A model generated the notes under the pieces. The model was given only the letters and a program-made list of their open reading frames with translations, searched no databases and was not told the origin of the DNA. A program made the position numbers and the translations under genes. Below, in pieces: positions 1 to 12,189 of a DNA stretch of 64,000 nt (position 1 is its first letter; each line of letters opens with the position of its first letter). This DNA is from Tetracentron sinense (lineage: Eukaryota; Streptophyta; Magnoliopsida; Trochodendrales; Trochodendraceae): contig CM026570.1 of NCBI GenBank assembly GCA_015143295.1, positions 22,451,250-22,515,249 on the forward strand, written 5' to 3'.

Positions 1-760
1 AGAAAGAGTCTGTTGTGTGCTATGAATGTAAAATCCAGGACACATCAAGCACAAATGTCCTCAACTCAAGAAGAGTAAGAAGTTCAAGAAAATGGCAATG
101 AAGGCTACATGGGACGACTTTAATAGAAGTAAGTTGGATGTAAGCTTAAGTGATGAGGAAGTGGCTAATCAATGCCTCATGACACATGAGGATGAGGTAA
201 ACCCTTCATTTGATGAATCTCTTTCCTTTGATAAATTAAGAGAAGCTTTTGATGAACTATATGATGAATTTCAAAAATTATCCTCTAAGAGAAAAAACTT
301 AAAAATAAAAATTCTTCTCTTTCAAGTGAAAATGAATTATTATAAAATGAGAATGATATTTTATTAAAAGAAAATGAGACTTTAAAAAAGAAAGAAGAAA
401 TCATTTCTAGGCCTTAAATCTCAACCAATGCATTTAATGAATTAAAATCTAAGGTTGATGACTTAACTTGCATTGTAACTAAATTCACAAATGGTAAAAA
501 GATTTTAGATACAATGCTAGGAAATCAAAGATGTGTATTTGATAAGGCCGAACTTGACTATAATATAAAAATCAAACAAAAGTATTATCAAAACTTCTTT
601 ACCACATCTAGCTCTTCTAGTACTTTTTATTCATATGATGGAAAGCATAGGGTAAGGCAAGTTTGGGTGCCTAAGGGAACAATTCTTAACAAGGCTAACT
701 TTATAGGACCCAAAATGGTTTGGGTACTAATGAATGTTTCATGAGCTTTGTCGAAAATGA
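1..760 (+). pseudogene. Ty1/copia gag remnant (zinc-knuckle region)
   Basis: Decayed coding sequence of a copia gag (nucleocapsid) region. A CCHC zinc knuckle (C-X2-C-X4-H-X4-C) can be read across 18-58, but one base is missing after the second Cys codon (about 30-34), so the frame is broken. Downstream, 92-367 reads as an acidic, coiled-coil-like stretch (start MAMKATWDDFNRSKLD). The segment 514-744 has the MLGNQRCVFDKAELDY and VWVPKG phrases common in plant copia gag proteins. These pieces lie in different frames separated by stops. The 5' part of the element is outside the window. Copia is seen from the motifs; the exact lineage is not certain. Confidence 0.75.
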
Positions 761-1609
761 ATTCAAAAGGTTGGTAGCCCAATGTTACAACCATAAAGAA
801 GGAATTGATTATGCTTGACGGTTGTTGATATTTATTGAATAAATTGGATGATTGATTGATCATATACTTAGTTTATAAATGTTATAATAAATTGATGTTA
901 TATGATATTTAAATCTGTGCTTGGATGATATTTTAATGTGATGATGTTTTGATGTAATGCTATTGAATATGAATTTGTTTGAAAAATGTATGAAGTGATG
1001 AATAGTGTATGTATGTTATGATATATATGCAATGATTGTCATGTATGATGTCTTGAATGATGGATGATATTTTGATAAATATGAATATGCTTGTAATGAT
1101 GTAATGAAATGATGAATGCTTGGTTTATGAGTGAAATATATTAAATGAGATTATGTTTGTATCTTTGACATAGTTGAAAATGTATGAAGTGATAAATGAA
1201 AAAATATATGTATTAATATGATGCCTGTATAAAAACTATCTTGAAATGATTAAAATTTGTATCATGTAATGCATATTCATGCTTTTTGATGATGTTATTG
1301 GGAGGAATATGTAAATGAAATGATGATTGACCAAGCTCAATGAAATAAATACAAATTGAATGATAATTAAATTGATTTAAAATTGAAATTATAAATGGCA
1401 TATAATGACTTATTCAAATGAATTCAATAATGGTATCATAAACTTTTAAATTGGTAATCTAAACTATATGCAAATGAATTTATATCTTAAAATTATTAAT
1501 GCATATGTTTAGGGGGAGCTTACCTCAAAAATTATAGTGAATTTATTTAAAAGAGAGAGCTTGTTCTAATTCTATTACATTTTTATGTCATCATCAAAAA
1601 ATGGAAGAT
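761..1609 (+). other. AT-rich internal region of copia remnant, pol absent
   Basis: No coding sequence is visible. The stretch is very AT-rich with many degenerate ATGATGT-like words, and no integrase, RT or RNase H motif is seen on either strand. It links the gag remnant directly to the polypurine-like stretch (AAAAAATGGAAGAT, about 1596-1609) and LTR start, so the element has lost pol or never carried it. Confidence 0.5.
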
Positions 1610-2186
1610 TGTTAGCCTATAGGTTTTCAACCTAAGGTAACCTCATTAATTTTGATGATAACACAATAATGTAATGACATTTGTATTACTAATGTCTCAA
1701 TTGAGTTTATGTGAAAATCATTCTATCAAGAGTATTAGCAAACTATTCAAGGAAAAAACATGAAAATGACACCATCCACGAAAGGGACTCATCATCAAGT
1801 CAAAGCAAGCCATTGAATCATGTTGAAGATGTTAAAGATCAATCTAAGACATGAAGATGAAGATTATAGAAGAAGAATGATCATAAAGATGAAATTAAGA
1901 TCCAAGATCAAGATTGAAGGGCAATGAAGACTCTCTCCCATGAATGTTTAATGTTTTATATTTATAGGTTGAAAGTATGTAGGACTTATGTAAAAAGTCC
2001 TCAAAGTATTGAAAGTTGAATTGCTCAAAGCCTAGATTGACCATAGAATCATTTAGACCTTAATTGGATATCATTCTAAAGACTTAGAACATGATTTTAG
2101 ATGATAAAGATATGGTAATTGACTAAGTAAATCATGCCCATCATCTAGGTTAGTTAAAGAAGAGATTTCAAAGAAAAATCAGTAAT

Positions 2187-2311
2187 CTCGTCGATGAAAT
2201 TACAGGGGTACTGAAGTTTCGGCGATGAAATTGGCTTCTGAGCCATTGTTTTTGTTCTGACACCATATCAACGACGAAATTGTGGAGATTCTCAGATCTC
2301 GTCGACGAAAT
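2187..2311 (+). repeat. TCGTCGAYGAAAT motif cluster in copia U3
   Basis: Four related copies are visible at 2187-2200, 2220-2231, about 2269-2280 and 2299-2311, all fitting YCGNCGAYGAAAT. They lie in the LTR upstream of the nested insertion. A very similar cluster occurs in the unrelated gypsy solo LTR at 27786-27902. Confidence 0.6.
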
Positions 2312-2410
2312 CATGCGGGAATCAAAAAATGCCTATAACAGCTATGTAAGCACCCAATTTTTACACCCTGCTTAACCATGGTTAACCTCCATTAACCATG
2401 GTTATCACCT

Positions 2411-2490
2411 GCCAAACCCTAGTAGCCCTAGGTAGACCCTAATCTAAACCCTAGCTGAACCCTAGGTAACCCTAGACCTAACCCTAGGCA
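2411..2490 (+). repeat. Telo-box-like AAACCCTA / CCCTAGG cluster in U3
   Basis: Near the 5' end of the solo LTR the words AAACCCTA (2414-2421, 2446-2453) and CCCTAGG recur about every 10-20 bp. AAACCCTA is the plant telo-box core. The same kind of cluster lies in the right Ogre-like LTR (39190-39430, opposite strand). It is degenerate and not a telomere array. Confidence 0.6.
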
Positions 2491-4794
2491 AAGCATCACG
2501 GGCCCAAGACCCATTTCGAGTCCAAAAACCCAAAAAAAAAAACATGGATAAAACCCTATGTTTAGGCCCAAACACAGGCCCACTAAGCCCAATCCAAGTG
2601 GGACCTACATCACCCATTTCAAAATTTGAATTTTTTTAGGGTAAAACTTTTGGCTTTCCCCACACATGTGGTGGTTGGGCCCAAAATGGTAATCAAAACA
2701 AAAAAAAAAATTAACAAAACAAAAAAACAAAAAAAAAAACAAAAAATATAAATAAAAAATTTTGAAAAAATATGTTCAAAAAAAAAACAGGGGGTTTAAA
2801 CTAGGCGCTAACTCCATGTGGCAAGGGCCCACATCCGGGTTGGGCCCAACCCATATTACAAAACCAAATAAGCAAATAGCATACCAAAATAAAAAATAAA
2901 AAATTTCAAGCACTGTTCATCGTCCCTGTCAAGGGGACAATGCATAGTGCTGCCCCCTGTCCTCTCTGCCCCTGCGTCCGCCTGCCATGCCTGCTTTGTT
3001 CCCCACGCACCTATCCCCTAATCCTTATCCACATACCCTCCCCTCCTTCTATTTATTCCCTCCATAGCCACCGTGTCCCGGGGGGGAGAAGAATTTAGAA
3101 AAAAAAATAGTGGAGGCCGAATCAGTCCGCTCCTACCTTCTATCCCTCACTCCACTCCACCGTAGACGATCCCTAGGCCTACTAGGAGTTCCCCCATCTT
3201 CTATTTAATCCACCCACAGCCATTGTTTCATAGGAGTTTTTTTTTTTAGAAAAAAAAAACAGCAAAAATCAGTCGGCCAGCCTCTCCTCTCGTCCATGGC
3301 CTTTACTTGAGATCGTTCTCAGGTAATCCGGAGACCACCCCAGAGTCGGCAAGAGTCCACACCTTCTCCCATTTTCTACAAAACCAACCACAGCTCCCAT
3401 CGTAGCCACTGTGTGCAAAAAAAAAATTTGAAAATTTTTTACAGTGGACTCACCCCCTTCGGCCAGCCATCTACACCCCTCCTGAACCCTTGAAGTTTCA
3501 TCTTAGGCCACCCCGAATCTCCCTTGTGCCACTCCAGGCTCTCCCAACCTTGCCATCACCACCTGCAGCCGCCACGAGCTCGCCACTGTCATAGCCACCG
3601 TGTGGGTATACATACCCCCTCCCTTTTTTGCTGTTGTTTTTCTCTATTGTAAGGGACCTCTGGTCCTATTCCAATGGTCTCATTTTGTTCTTTCAGTAGC
3701 TCATAGCAAGAATAAGGAGCCCCCCTCTCACCTTCCTCATAGGTGTGTGGGGGGGGGGGGGGGGGTATTTCCTTGAGGTGTGGCCACAAATACAACCACC
3801 CCCACTGCATGGCGAGACTCCCTGAGGGTCTGGGGGGTCCTCAATCCATGAGGAACCCCCCTATACTCTCAATGATTAAGCACTACAGCCCCCAAGAGAG
3901 TTTTTTTCGAAAAAAAATTCCGCAAAACTCGGTTTCAGACCACCACTTGCACCCCTATGTTAACCACGGTTAGGAGTGCCCTGGTCGAAACCAAGGCCAT
4001 GGTTAGATTCCCCATACATAGGGATACCCCCCTCCCCCGGTGTAGTTTCAGCCTCCAACTCGGCCGTTAACTGGGATTAAATAGCCCCCAAAGCTTGGTT
4101 GACAGTGTGCCAGACTGCTCAAAGTGCCGACTTTGGGCCTCTGTGGAGCCCACATCCAGCCTCCTCTTGGGTCCCACAAGGGCTCAATTTGTTTCTCATA
4201 TGACAGGTTTCGCAACAATGGTCTCGGATCCCCCGGGGGTTGAGCCAATCCGCGGCAAAATCGCCGCAAAGTTTGAGAAAAATGTTCCGTCATTTTATGT
4301 GAACTTCAACGGGACAACTTTAGGCCTCTGTGGGGCCCACATCCGACCTCTCCTTGGGCCCCACAAAGGCTCAAATTGTTACCCACATAGCAGGCTAGAC
4401 ACTAATGGTCTCGGATCCCCATGCTTCCTCCGTTAATCATGGTTAAACTCACATTAAAAATGGTTAAAAAGGGACAAAAAAATTTGGGTTTTTTGCATTT
4501 GCTGGACTATGTGAGGACCCAAACCGGGTAGGAGGCCAGTCTAGGCCCTGCCATGGACCCTGGGCCCACTCTTTACCCAACCAAACCCTTAACCATGGTG
4601 ACCTCCCCTCTTAACCGCGGTTAAGCATCCTTAACCATTGGGAAAAATCTGAAAAAGTCCCAAACAAATTCAAAAAAATATAAAGAGACCAAAAATACTA
4701 ATCTTGGACTTTTTAACCATGGTTAGCACCTCTAACCATTTTTAATCACCCTTTTAATTACAGTTAGCAACCCTAACCCTTGGTTAAGACACCT

Positions 4795-5035
4795 TCGGGC
4801 CTACCAGGCCTCACCATTTGGCCTACCGGGCCCAATCTCGGCCTACCGGACCAAACCCTAACCTACCGAGCTCACCCTTGACCTATCGGGCCCAATCCTA
4901 GTCTACCAGACTTACCCTAAGCCTACTAGGCCAAATCAGCCTACCGGGCTTCACCCATGGCCTACCGGGCCCAACCATAGCCTATCGGACTTACCTTAGG
5001 CCTACCAGGCCCGAACCATACACTTTGACCACCCC
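4795..5035 (+). repeat. CCTACCGGGCCC tandem array in LTR
   Basis: About ten degenerate copies of a roughly 20-25 bp unit around GCCTACCGGGCCCAA. Diverged versions on the opposite strand (GGCCCGGTAGGCC) appear at 22540-22800 and 37340-37600 in the other two LTRs of the family, so the array is an old, conserved part of this LTR. Confidence 0.8.
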
Positions 5036-6369
5036 GATTAACCAAACCCTAGTCTACTGGACGAGGCCCATTAGCCACCCTTGGTGCACACACACACACA
5101 CCCCTAGCCTTGGTGCAGGCTCATGTGCCAGAACTACGCTCGGTCTGATCTCACCCCTATGTGAGTACGTAGGCAGCCCAACCCAGGTTCGACCCTAGTA
5201 TACAATTTTCTCCTTCTTAGATTTGCATTATCTTAAATACTTAAGACATTTTATTAAAACTGAGATTAATTTGGCTTAACCCTAGCAAGTAGGGAACCAC
5301 TGAAAAGTGGAAGTGCCGGGGTGCCTAACCCCTTCCCCGGACTTAACCGAACCTCTTACCCTAATCTCAATCGCAAACCAATAACTTATCCAAATCCTGG
5401 GGACTTATCCCTTCCGAATGAATAGGTGGCGACTCTATACTCACCCGTGAGATCAAATCAAGGTTTCCCTGAAACCCGTGCTCTCAAGCTAGTTTTGCAT
5501 TCAATGTAACTCCAATGACCATAAAACTTCTTGGACTATAAAATGGAATGATTTATGATCTAAAACAAGAATTCCTATTATTCTAGATCATTCAATCAAT
5601 TACTCACAAGCTTAGATTTCCAAATCTATTGATTATGCCATAGAAATCTCAAAAGCTCAATCTTAAGTTATTCAACTCCAATCTTTGAGAGATTTTCAAT
5701 GAGTTTTAGAGAGATCATTCAACTCGTTTAGGAGCATTTTCTAATTGTAAATACTTCTCAACAAGTGTATTGAAATCAAGGATCGTGGATTCTTGTCCTT
5801 GAAGCGGGGAGCTTTGTAAAGTCAAAAAAGAATGTTCACTTTGAAGTAGGTTTGATCTTCGCCCGTAAGGAGATTGTAAAGACTTGACTCTCGCCCATGA
5901 AGAAAGTTGTAAAGGTTTGATCTTCACTCGTTAGAAGATCGTGCGATTAGTAAAGGGAAGCTTAAGGCGGGGATGTAGGTGGGATTGTCGAACCTCGAAA
6001 ACAATATCTTGTGTTTGCTTTCTCTTACTCTTCTCTTTTATTTATTACTTCTTATTGTTTGTGTAGTATTTATAATTTCTATTCCCTTTTAATTAGTATA
6101 ATTGAAATCCGTTTAAGGGATTAGGAAGAAATTTTGATTTGTCATAGACCCTCTTCATCCCCCCCCCCCCCCCCCTAGGGTCCAATCCTTGAGCAACACA
6201 CCACACACCCCAATTGTTACCATTAGATTTTTCGATTAGTATAGTTAGAAAAAAATATGAAAAACGTTACTACTTACAAGAAAATTCTGAAAACTTAACT
6301 TTATTACACTCATTAGCATTTGTTACATTTTAAAATAATACAAAGGAAAAGACAAAAAATATGACTATA

Positions 6370-6830
6370 CTACAAGGTTCGAAATCCCAATGAAATTTAG
6401 CGAAATTTCGGTTTTGTTCTCACCCAATGAAGTTGAAATCCCTTAAATTTCGTTTTGATAGATTTCGGCCAAGAATTCGGAATTTCGGATGAAATTTTAG
6501 AATTTTGACCGAAATTTCGTAAATTTGTTTCCAAATACTTTTTTTAATAAATAGTAAAACATTGTGAAATATTTACTAAATTTTAAAATTAAAATTTTAT
6601 TTTAAAAGAAATAATAATGTTATATAAATATATTAAAACTTAGCAAAAGCGAAATATTCTAAAATTTCATGAAATATTATGAAAATATTTAATTTTAATA
6701 AATTGTTTAAAAATTAAAATTTCCAAAATTTTGCCGAGAAATCTAAAATTTTTGAAATCTCGATTTCAATTGGAGGATCGAAAATGCTGATATAAATGCA
6801 ATTTCAAACCAGGCTACACTACTACAATAG
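6370..6830. repeat. AT-rich GAAATTTCG-type dispersed repeat
   Basis: Repeated words such as GAAATTTCGG and CGAAATTTCG occur on both strands. The ends (GGTTCGAAATCCC near 6375, GCAATTTCAAACC near 6800) are roughly inverted, suggesting a MITE-like non-coding repeat. The family was not identified and no TSD is clear. Confidence 0.35.
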
Positions 6831-9800
6831 TAGTCTGTTACACATATAAGTCTTAGTCTTTGGTTATTATAAGTGTTAAGCTATTATATTATATTGTATA
6901 TGGTATGACATAGAAGAGGAGGGCTGGGTTAGGTGATTACCAGGCTTGACCTTCAAGTAAAAAGGTCTTTTAAAATTATGATCTGCTCAGCCCTAGGGGC
7001 TTAAGAGAAAAAATAAAGCTCTCTAGTTTGCTGCCTTTGAAGGGCCGGCTGGCCCTCTCATCAAAGGGCCGGATTGACTACCCTACTTACACCTAGCTAC
7101 CTTTATTAGGTTATAGAACTAAAAACTACCAGACATGTCTTAAAGGTACAACATAAGCATAGACAAAGGCAGGCAGGTCTTAAACCATTTGGGCCTGAGG
7201 GCCTTTAATCTTCGTTTTTAATTTTGTTACTGTTAATTACTAAAAGAATACAGAATTAAACAACTGCGACATTGGTATACTTGTAATGGTATACATCGTC
7301 TTTATTGTGCAAATGGGGTATATTTTTCCATTAATCCAGACCCTCAATCACTCTCCACACAGGTTTATATGACAGAAATTTAGCTTAGGCCATCAAAACA
7401 GGCTGAGTTGTTGGTGTAAGACATCTTCTAAACGGGCCGGACTTGTATGTGTGGACCCATACTGCCTCCATTATAAAATTCTTTAGATGTTTGAGTTGAG
7501 GTTGATAGATATTATTGGGCCTAGGTTGGGCCTTATATTTAAAGGATAATTACAACCTTCGGCTTTGTTGGTCTCAAATTCAATCCAAGCCCAATAAAGG
7601 ACCTAAGAAGCTAGGCCGAGACCACCTGAAAGCCTATTAGTTTTGGGGCAGCAAAAGCTAATCAGATTAAATGTGGTCTGGGCACTACCCATTCATGTAC
7701 AAATCTTATATTAGGCCAAATAATTGCAGCCCAAGCTCAGCCCAAAGAACTCTGGGCTTTGTATCACTTTCAGGCCATCTACCCATTTATTCTACATAAC
7801 GTTTTTTAGGTTTTTGGTATGGTCATGGTTAGCTGATTTGGGCGGAGTGAGTGAGCCCACCTGTCACATCACCATTGGGGCTTTCCCTCTATAGGACTCG
7901 AGCCCATAACCTAACTCAAATGAGGGCACACTTTCCCCAACTTTGAGGATAGAGCTTCCCTAACCAACCCTCCGCTATGTTGAATTGCCAAAAAAAAGGG
8001 ACAGGAAATGGAGTGAATGGGGGGGGTGGGGTTAGGTATGAATTGCACTGCTTAATGAGCTCCAGCCTAAATGCATTTAAGCCCCTCCAATAGGTTGGCC
8101 TTGACCAGTGTAGAACCAACCCTAAATCCAAGCACACCCTAAGACAGATTTGATTTCAACCGTCTTTTCCGCCATACTTTGTGGAAACTGGAAAGTAATC
8201 AATATAGCTATCACTGCAGCCAAACACCCGCCAAGGCTCTACTAGGTTGAAATGAATACTCGTACTTGTATGCCTTATTTCTCGCTTAAGGGAGTGCTAG
8301 CCCCACTCTCTCCTTTAGGGGTAAAAAGACAAGATATTTGTGTCAGGTCCTTATGGGTCCTTAATAAAATCTGTTATTTTGTCCAAGAAAAGAGGAGAGT
8401 GCAATTGGGAGAGAGCCGGACTAGCAAAATCCCTTTCGCTAAGTACAAAAATGCCAACCGTAACAACAAAAAATCAAGGTTTTGTTTGGGTGCAATGTTA
8501 ATTTTGATTAACTTTTTATATTATATTTTTGGTCAAAGGGGATTCTTTTCTTTTAGGGAAAACATCATTATTATCTTTTTTTGATAAGATTAAGCTGTCC
8601 CTAGAGATTCTCTCACATGAGGATAGAAAATGAGTTTCTTAAGAAGCTCTCCATGAAAAACTTCATAAAAGAACTCTCTTTTTTAATCATTTTTATGCAT
8701 ATTTTATATGAGCTTTTGAATGCTGAGGGCAAATGCTTCCCAAACACTCAAGAATCACACACTCTCTCTTTAGTCAAACCAAACAGCTTTGCTTTTTTAA
8801 TCTCAATGAGCTTACTTCTTGGGTGGGAGAAAGAAGCTAAGACTCACTCCATACACTTCATGAGTGTGTAAAGATTCCTATCTGCAAGAAAATTGCATCC
8901 CCGTGAAGTTAGCTTGCTACTTCCTTTTCTTGGCTAACAGGCAATGGATGGGACCCACTGTTCAATGGGATTCACACCATCTATATTTTTTCTTTAAATT
9001 AATATTGAGGGGGTGTCGCAATGGGTCGGGTCAGGTCGGGATGGTTCGGTGTGTTGAGCATTTTGAACCCGACCCACATATAGAATATTAAAAAATGCAA
9101 ACCCTAACCACTTAATTCAACAACGTTTAATATATAAGTTACTTACATTTTAATACATAATAAATTTTGAACAGATATTTGGGCGGTAAAAGAAGTCATT
9201 ATGTATCAATTCTATTTATTTAAAAGAGAAATGTTATCCCCAATCGCATTTACTCCAAAAGGTACCACATACGCAAGATTAGCCTATCACGTGGAGAAGT
9301 TTCATGTTATAACATAGTAAAAAATTTGAAAACATAAAAAGTTTGTCATTTGTGGCCACCCAGACCGGCAACTAGGGCTAACAAAATTCTTATTAAAATC
9401 CATGACCTGTATTATCTTTATTTACGCCATTTTTAAAAAAAAAATTTAGAACTTTCAACTTATAAGTAATTATTTTCTCCCTAATGTTAAGCTGCTACTA
9501 TATATAATCAATTGGTAAGCTAATTATGTATTATGAGGAGATGGATTTTGTAATCATAACCGTCGGAAGCCCGAAAGCTAACTTTTTGGGTTTCATTTTT
9601 GACACAGAATCGAAATGAATTTGAGAGAAATGTTCAGTGTAGGCATGAAATTAACCCAACTGTACCATGTCAACAGATTGAAAACCGCAACCTTAACAAT
9701 GAAAATGAGAGGCGGATTATAGACCGAGTTGGTAAATATCAGTGTCCTTAAAATAAAATCGGAGTTCGAACCGGTTAGCTGGCCGATTCCCGGTTTACCC

Positions 9801-10587
9801 ATTCGATCATGATCTGCATTAACCAGTAGAAATACTGATAAAAAATCGTGTTTGGTCACATTTTTATGGTTCAGCCGGTAGGTCCTATTAGAAACGATTT
9901 TAAAAATATCCCCATTTTAGAGGTTTTTAACAAAAACCGATTGACCTACCCGTTCCCAATTTTACCAATTCAATCGATCGGTCTGGTCCAATTTTTTAAA
10001 AAGTGATGGTCATTACCACTCGAAATTTTCCAAATCAACCATTCAATAGAGGAAATTTGGGGCAGTTATGGACAGGGTTGGGAAGACATTAGCATTCCCA
10101 TGTTATCCTAATGAAACCATTCAACAGATTCTTAGGCGGATCATATGGAATGTAGGGTTCCGATTCCACCTTTCTACAGTAACTACCGCTATAGTCTCAA
10201 TCTCTCTTTTCTAAAGTACTAAAGTATCATTTTTGACTTTGTAGAGACTCTTCCAGAGAAAGTGCTTCACCATACACCTACTTTGGGTGTATCTACACTA
10301 GTGACAACAGTTACAGGTGTCAACCCCTAGTGATCTATGCCTTCACCAAATATTCTACAAACAATCAATGACAGAGCACCACGTGGACATTAAAGTAGAA
10401 GTCCTCTTCTCAATCTTATGGGCCGGTCATTTTCTTGTGTATAAAGGAAACTGGGTGGAGGAGGTATCTATAGCCGAATCTAGGTCTTTGTCACCCCCCA
10501 TTAGCCTATTTGGTTTGGTGAGTGACCAAGTAATTTGCGCTTACACTACGATTAGTGCTCTTACTATCCAATAAATTCTAATGAGTT
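6831..10587. other. Intergenic region, no gene recognised
   Basis: No open frame here has recognisable protein similarity and none is long (the longest, 8252-8584, is 110 codons without a domain). The stretch 7020-7900 is rich in GGCC/GGGCC words of the kind found in diverged plant repeats. At 9010-9090, words like GGGTCGGGTCAGGTCGGG resemble hAT-type MITE ends. At 9700-9990, repeated AACCGGTT-like words suggest another diverged element. Confidence 0.4.
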
Positions 10588-10952
10588 ATGCTCATTGAAA
10601 CTTGTAATGAACGGTCCTAATACTATGACATGTGGTAAAATTGTTTTAGAATTTAACCGTTGGTTGTTAAGATGGGTTGTTCGAAGGACATGACAAAACA
10701 TTAGCTCAAGCGGATATTTATAGACCGTCTAATCGAGTCATTTCTATATCTTAGGTAGGCTTTTGTGAATCCTAAAAGGTTAATGTTATAAATTAGGATC
10801 TAATCGGACGGTCTAAATATGTCCAATCATACTAATTTTTTTGACACGTGTCTCCAATAGACCCAACTTAACATCCAACGATCGGATTCTAAAAAAATAT
10901 ATCACATGTCATCTTTCTAGAGAAACCGCTTATTACAAAATTCAATGAGCAT
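10588..10952. mobile_element. Foldback MITE with long inverted arms
   Basis: The left arm begins ATGCTCATTGAAACTTGTAA and the right arm ends with its diverged reverse complement (ACAAAATTCAATGAGCAT). The inverted arms extend about 150 bp each, including matching ACATGTGGTA/ATCACATGT and AACCGTTGGTTGTTAAG/CTTAACATCCAACG blocks. Total 365 bp, non-coding. No convincing TSD was seen, so the superfamily is open. Confidence 0.7.
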
Positions 10953-11164
10953 GGTTCAGTAGTAACTCTCCATATGAGAAATTCTATCCTTCACTTAGTG
11001 TGTAAGTGTGTATGTGAATGCATATACAGTGCTATAAACGCGCCTGGTGTCATGTGTAGGTGTTTGGTTCCCCCAAAGAAACTCATCATGTGAGATCATA
11101 TGCATGTTACTTCAAGAATCAATGTGTAGAGATATCTTCGCTGTTCATATGTAGGCAAGGTCAC

Positions 11165-11260
11165 ATGAGGTTGTGCAATGGCCAAAAATCAGCCTAATTG
11201 AACACACCATATTCATGTGTAATGGCCAAAAATCAGCCTAATTGAACGGTCCATATTCAT
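11165..11260 (+). repeat. Short tandem duplication
   Basis: The phrase AATGGCCAAAAATCAGCC followed by TAATTGAAC occurs twice about 43 bp apart, each copy followed by CCATATTCAT. A small local duplication. Confidence 0.7.
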
Positions 11261-11269
11261 ATGATTGGA

Positions 11270-11640
11270 CTGATTTTTTTTCCCAAATTCTGCTTTATCA
11301 GGGACCCACTTGACAGGATTCATTTTTAGGCCAAACACATTCTAAGTTACATAAAAAACGCGTAACAAAATGCAACTATTTATGCATCTTGCCTATAAAG
11401 CGGAAGTCTGGATTCTCTATGGTAGTTTCCAGAGACACTTGTTTAGAATTCATAATGTTGATGTATTATTTTTATTTTTTTTTCTCAAACTCGCGTGGGA
11501 TCCACTTGATAAGATTCTTAAAAAGGCCAAACATATTCTAAGTTGCATAATAACAAATTGCAACTATTTATTCATCTTGCCTATAAAACCTAAGTCTGGA
11601 TTCTCTCTTGTAGTTTCCAGAGAGATCTTCTTGACATGTA
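11270..11640 (+). repeat. Diverged tandem duplication of about 190 bp
   Basis: Two copies share GGCCAAACA(C/T)ATTCTAAGTT, GCAACTATTTAT and TTGCCTATAAA, then AAGTCTGGATTCTCT and AGTTTCCAGAGA, at about 11330-11440 and 11525-11625. Non-coding; function unknown. Confidence 0.7.
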
Positions 11641-12189
11641 TAAAAATACGTGTATACAATCTATAAAATTATCTATATTACAATTTTTTTGATTGTCGTA
11701 GTTATATATATTTTTTTTGATTGTCATAGAAGTCCACTCTAAAGAATACTAGTGGGGGGTCATATGTCTTCATAGATCCTCTCTCCCTATATACATAGAG
11801 AGATAAGAGAAGATGAATTCGCTTCTTTTTTTTCCCTAAAATATTAGTTTTTTTTTTTTTTTTTTTTATAAATATAGGTTTTTCGAATTCAAGACTACAA
11901 CTAATCCCCACGTATTATCAGGGGATACCCTCACTTGGAAACCGATAATGCAGGTGCTTCTAGACTCGATCTCGAGATCTCCAGGTCTCCAGTTCGTCAT
12001 CCGACCACTAGCCCCGGAGGGTTCTTAAATGCTAGTTCAATATGCAAGTTTCACTCTCTCATTGACAAAGTAACATGTTATTCTAATCAATTACATTTAC
12101 AACTTGTTACTTTTTCAGAAAGTTGTTGTTTGAACCGGTACAAATGCAGCATATAAAAACAGAAGCAATAATCCACTCCACTGGCGAGA

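Larger units (their letters stand above)
2345..5486 (+). mobile_element. Ogre/Tat-type gypsy solo LTR (TSD AGCTA)
   Basis: A 3142-bp element beginning TGTAAGCACCC and ending GTGCTCTCA, flanked by the 5-bp duplication AGCTA at 2340-2344 and 5487-5491. It is clearly the same LTR family as the LTRs at 22092-24945 and 36944-39511 (inverted there): all share the start, repeated TTAACCATGGTTAA words, the CCTACCGGGCCC array, and the segment around GGTGGCGACTCT close to the end. There is no internal coding region, so it is a solo LTR left by LTR-LTR recombination. The apparent reading frames inside it (for example 4095-4436) are not genes. Confidence 0.9.
1610..6198 (+). mobile_element. Copia 3' LTR, split by a nested gypsy solo LTR
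   Basis: Starts TGTTAGCCTATAGG right after a degenerate polypurine tract, the usual copia PPT/LTR junction, followed by TTTTGATGATAACA. It resumes after the nested insertion at 5487 and ends in the typical C-rich tract (6159-6175), then CTAGGGTCC and probably GAGCAACA. The end is placed at about 6198 from the CA terminus; the 5' LTR and the TSD are not in the window. Removing 2345-5491 leaves an LTR of about 1.4 kb. Its U3 carries four TCGTCGATGAAAT-like repeats at 2187-2311. Confidence 0.7.

Noticed and set aside
4048-4436. Overlapping open frames of 81 and 113 codons
   Set aside because: Both lie inside the solo LTR 2345-5486 and resemble no protein.
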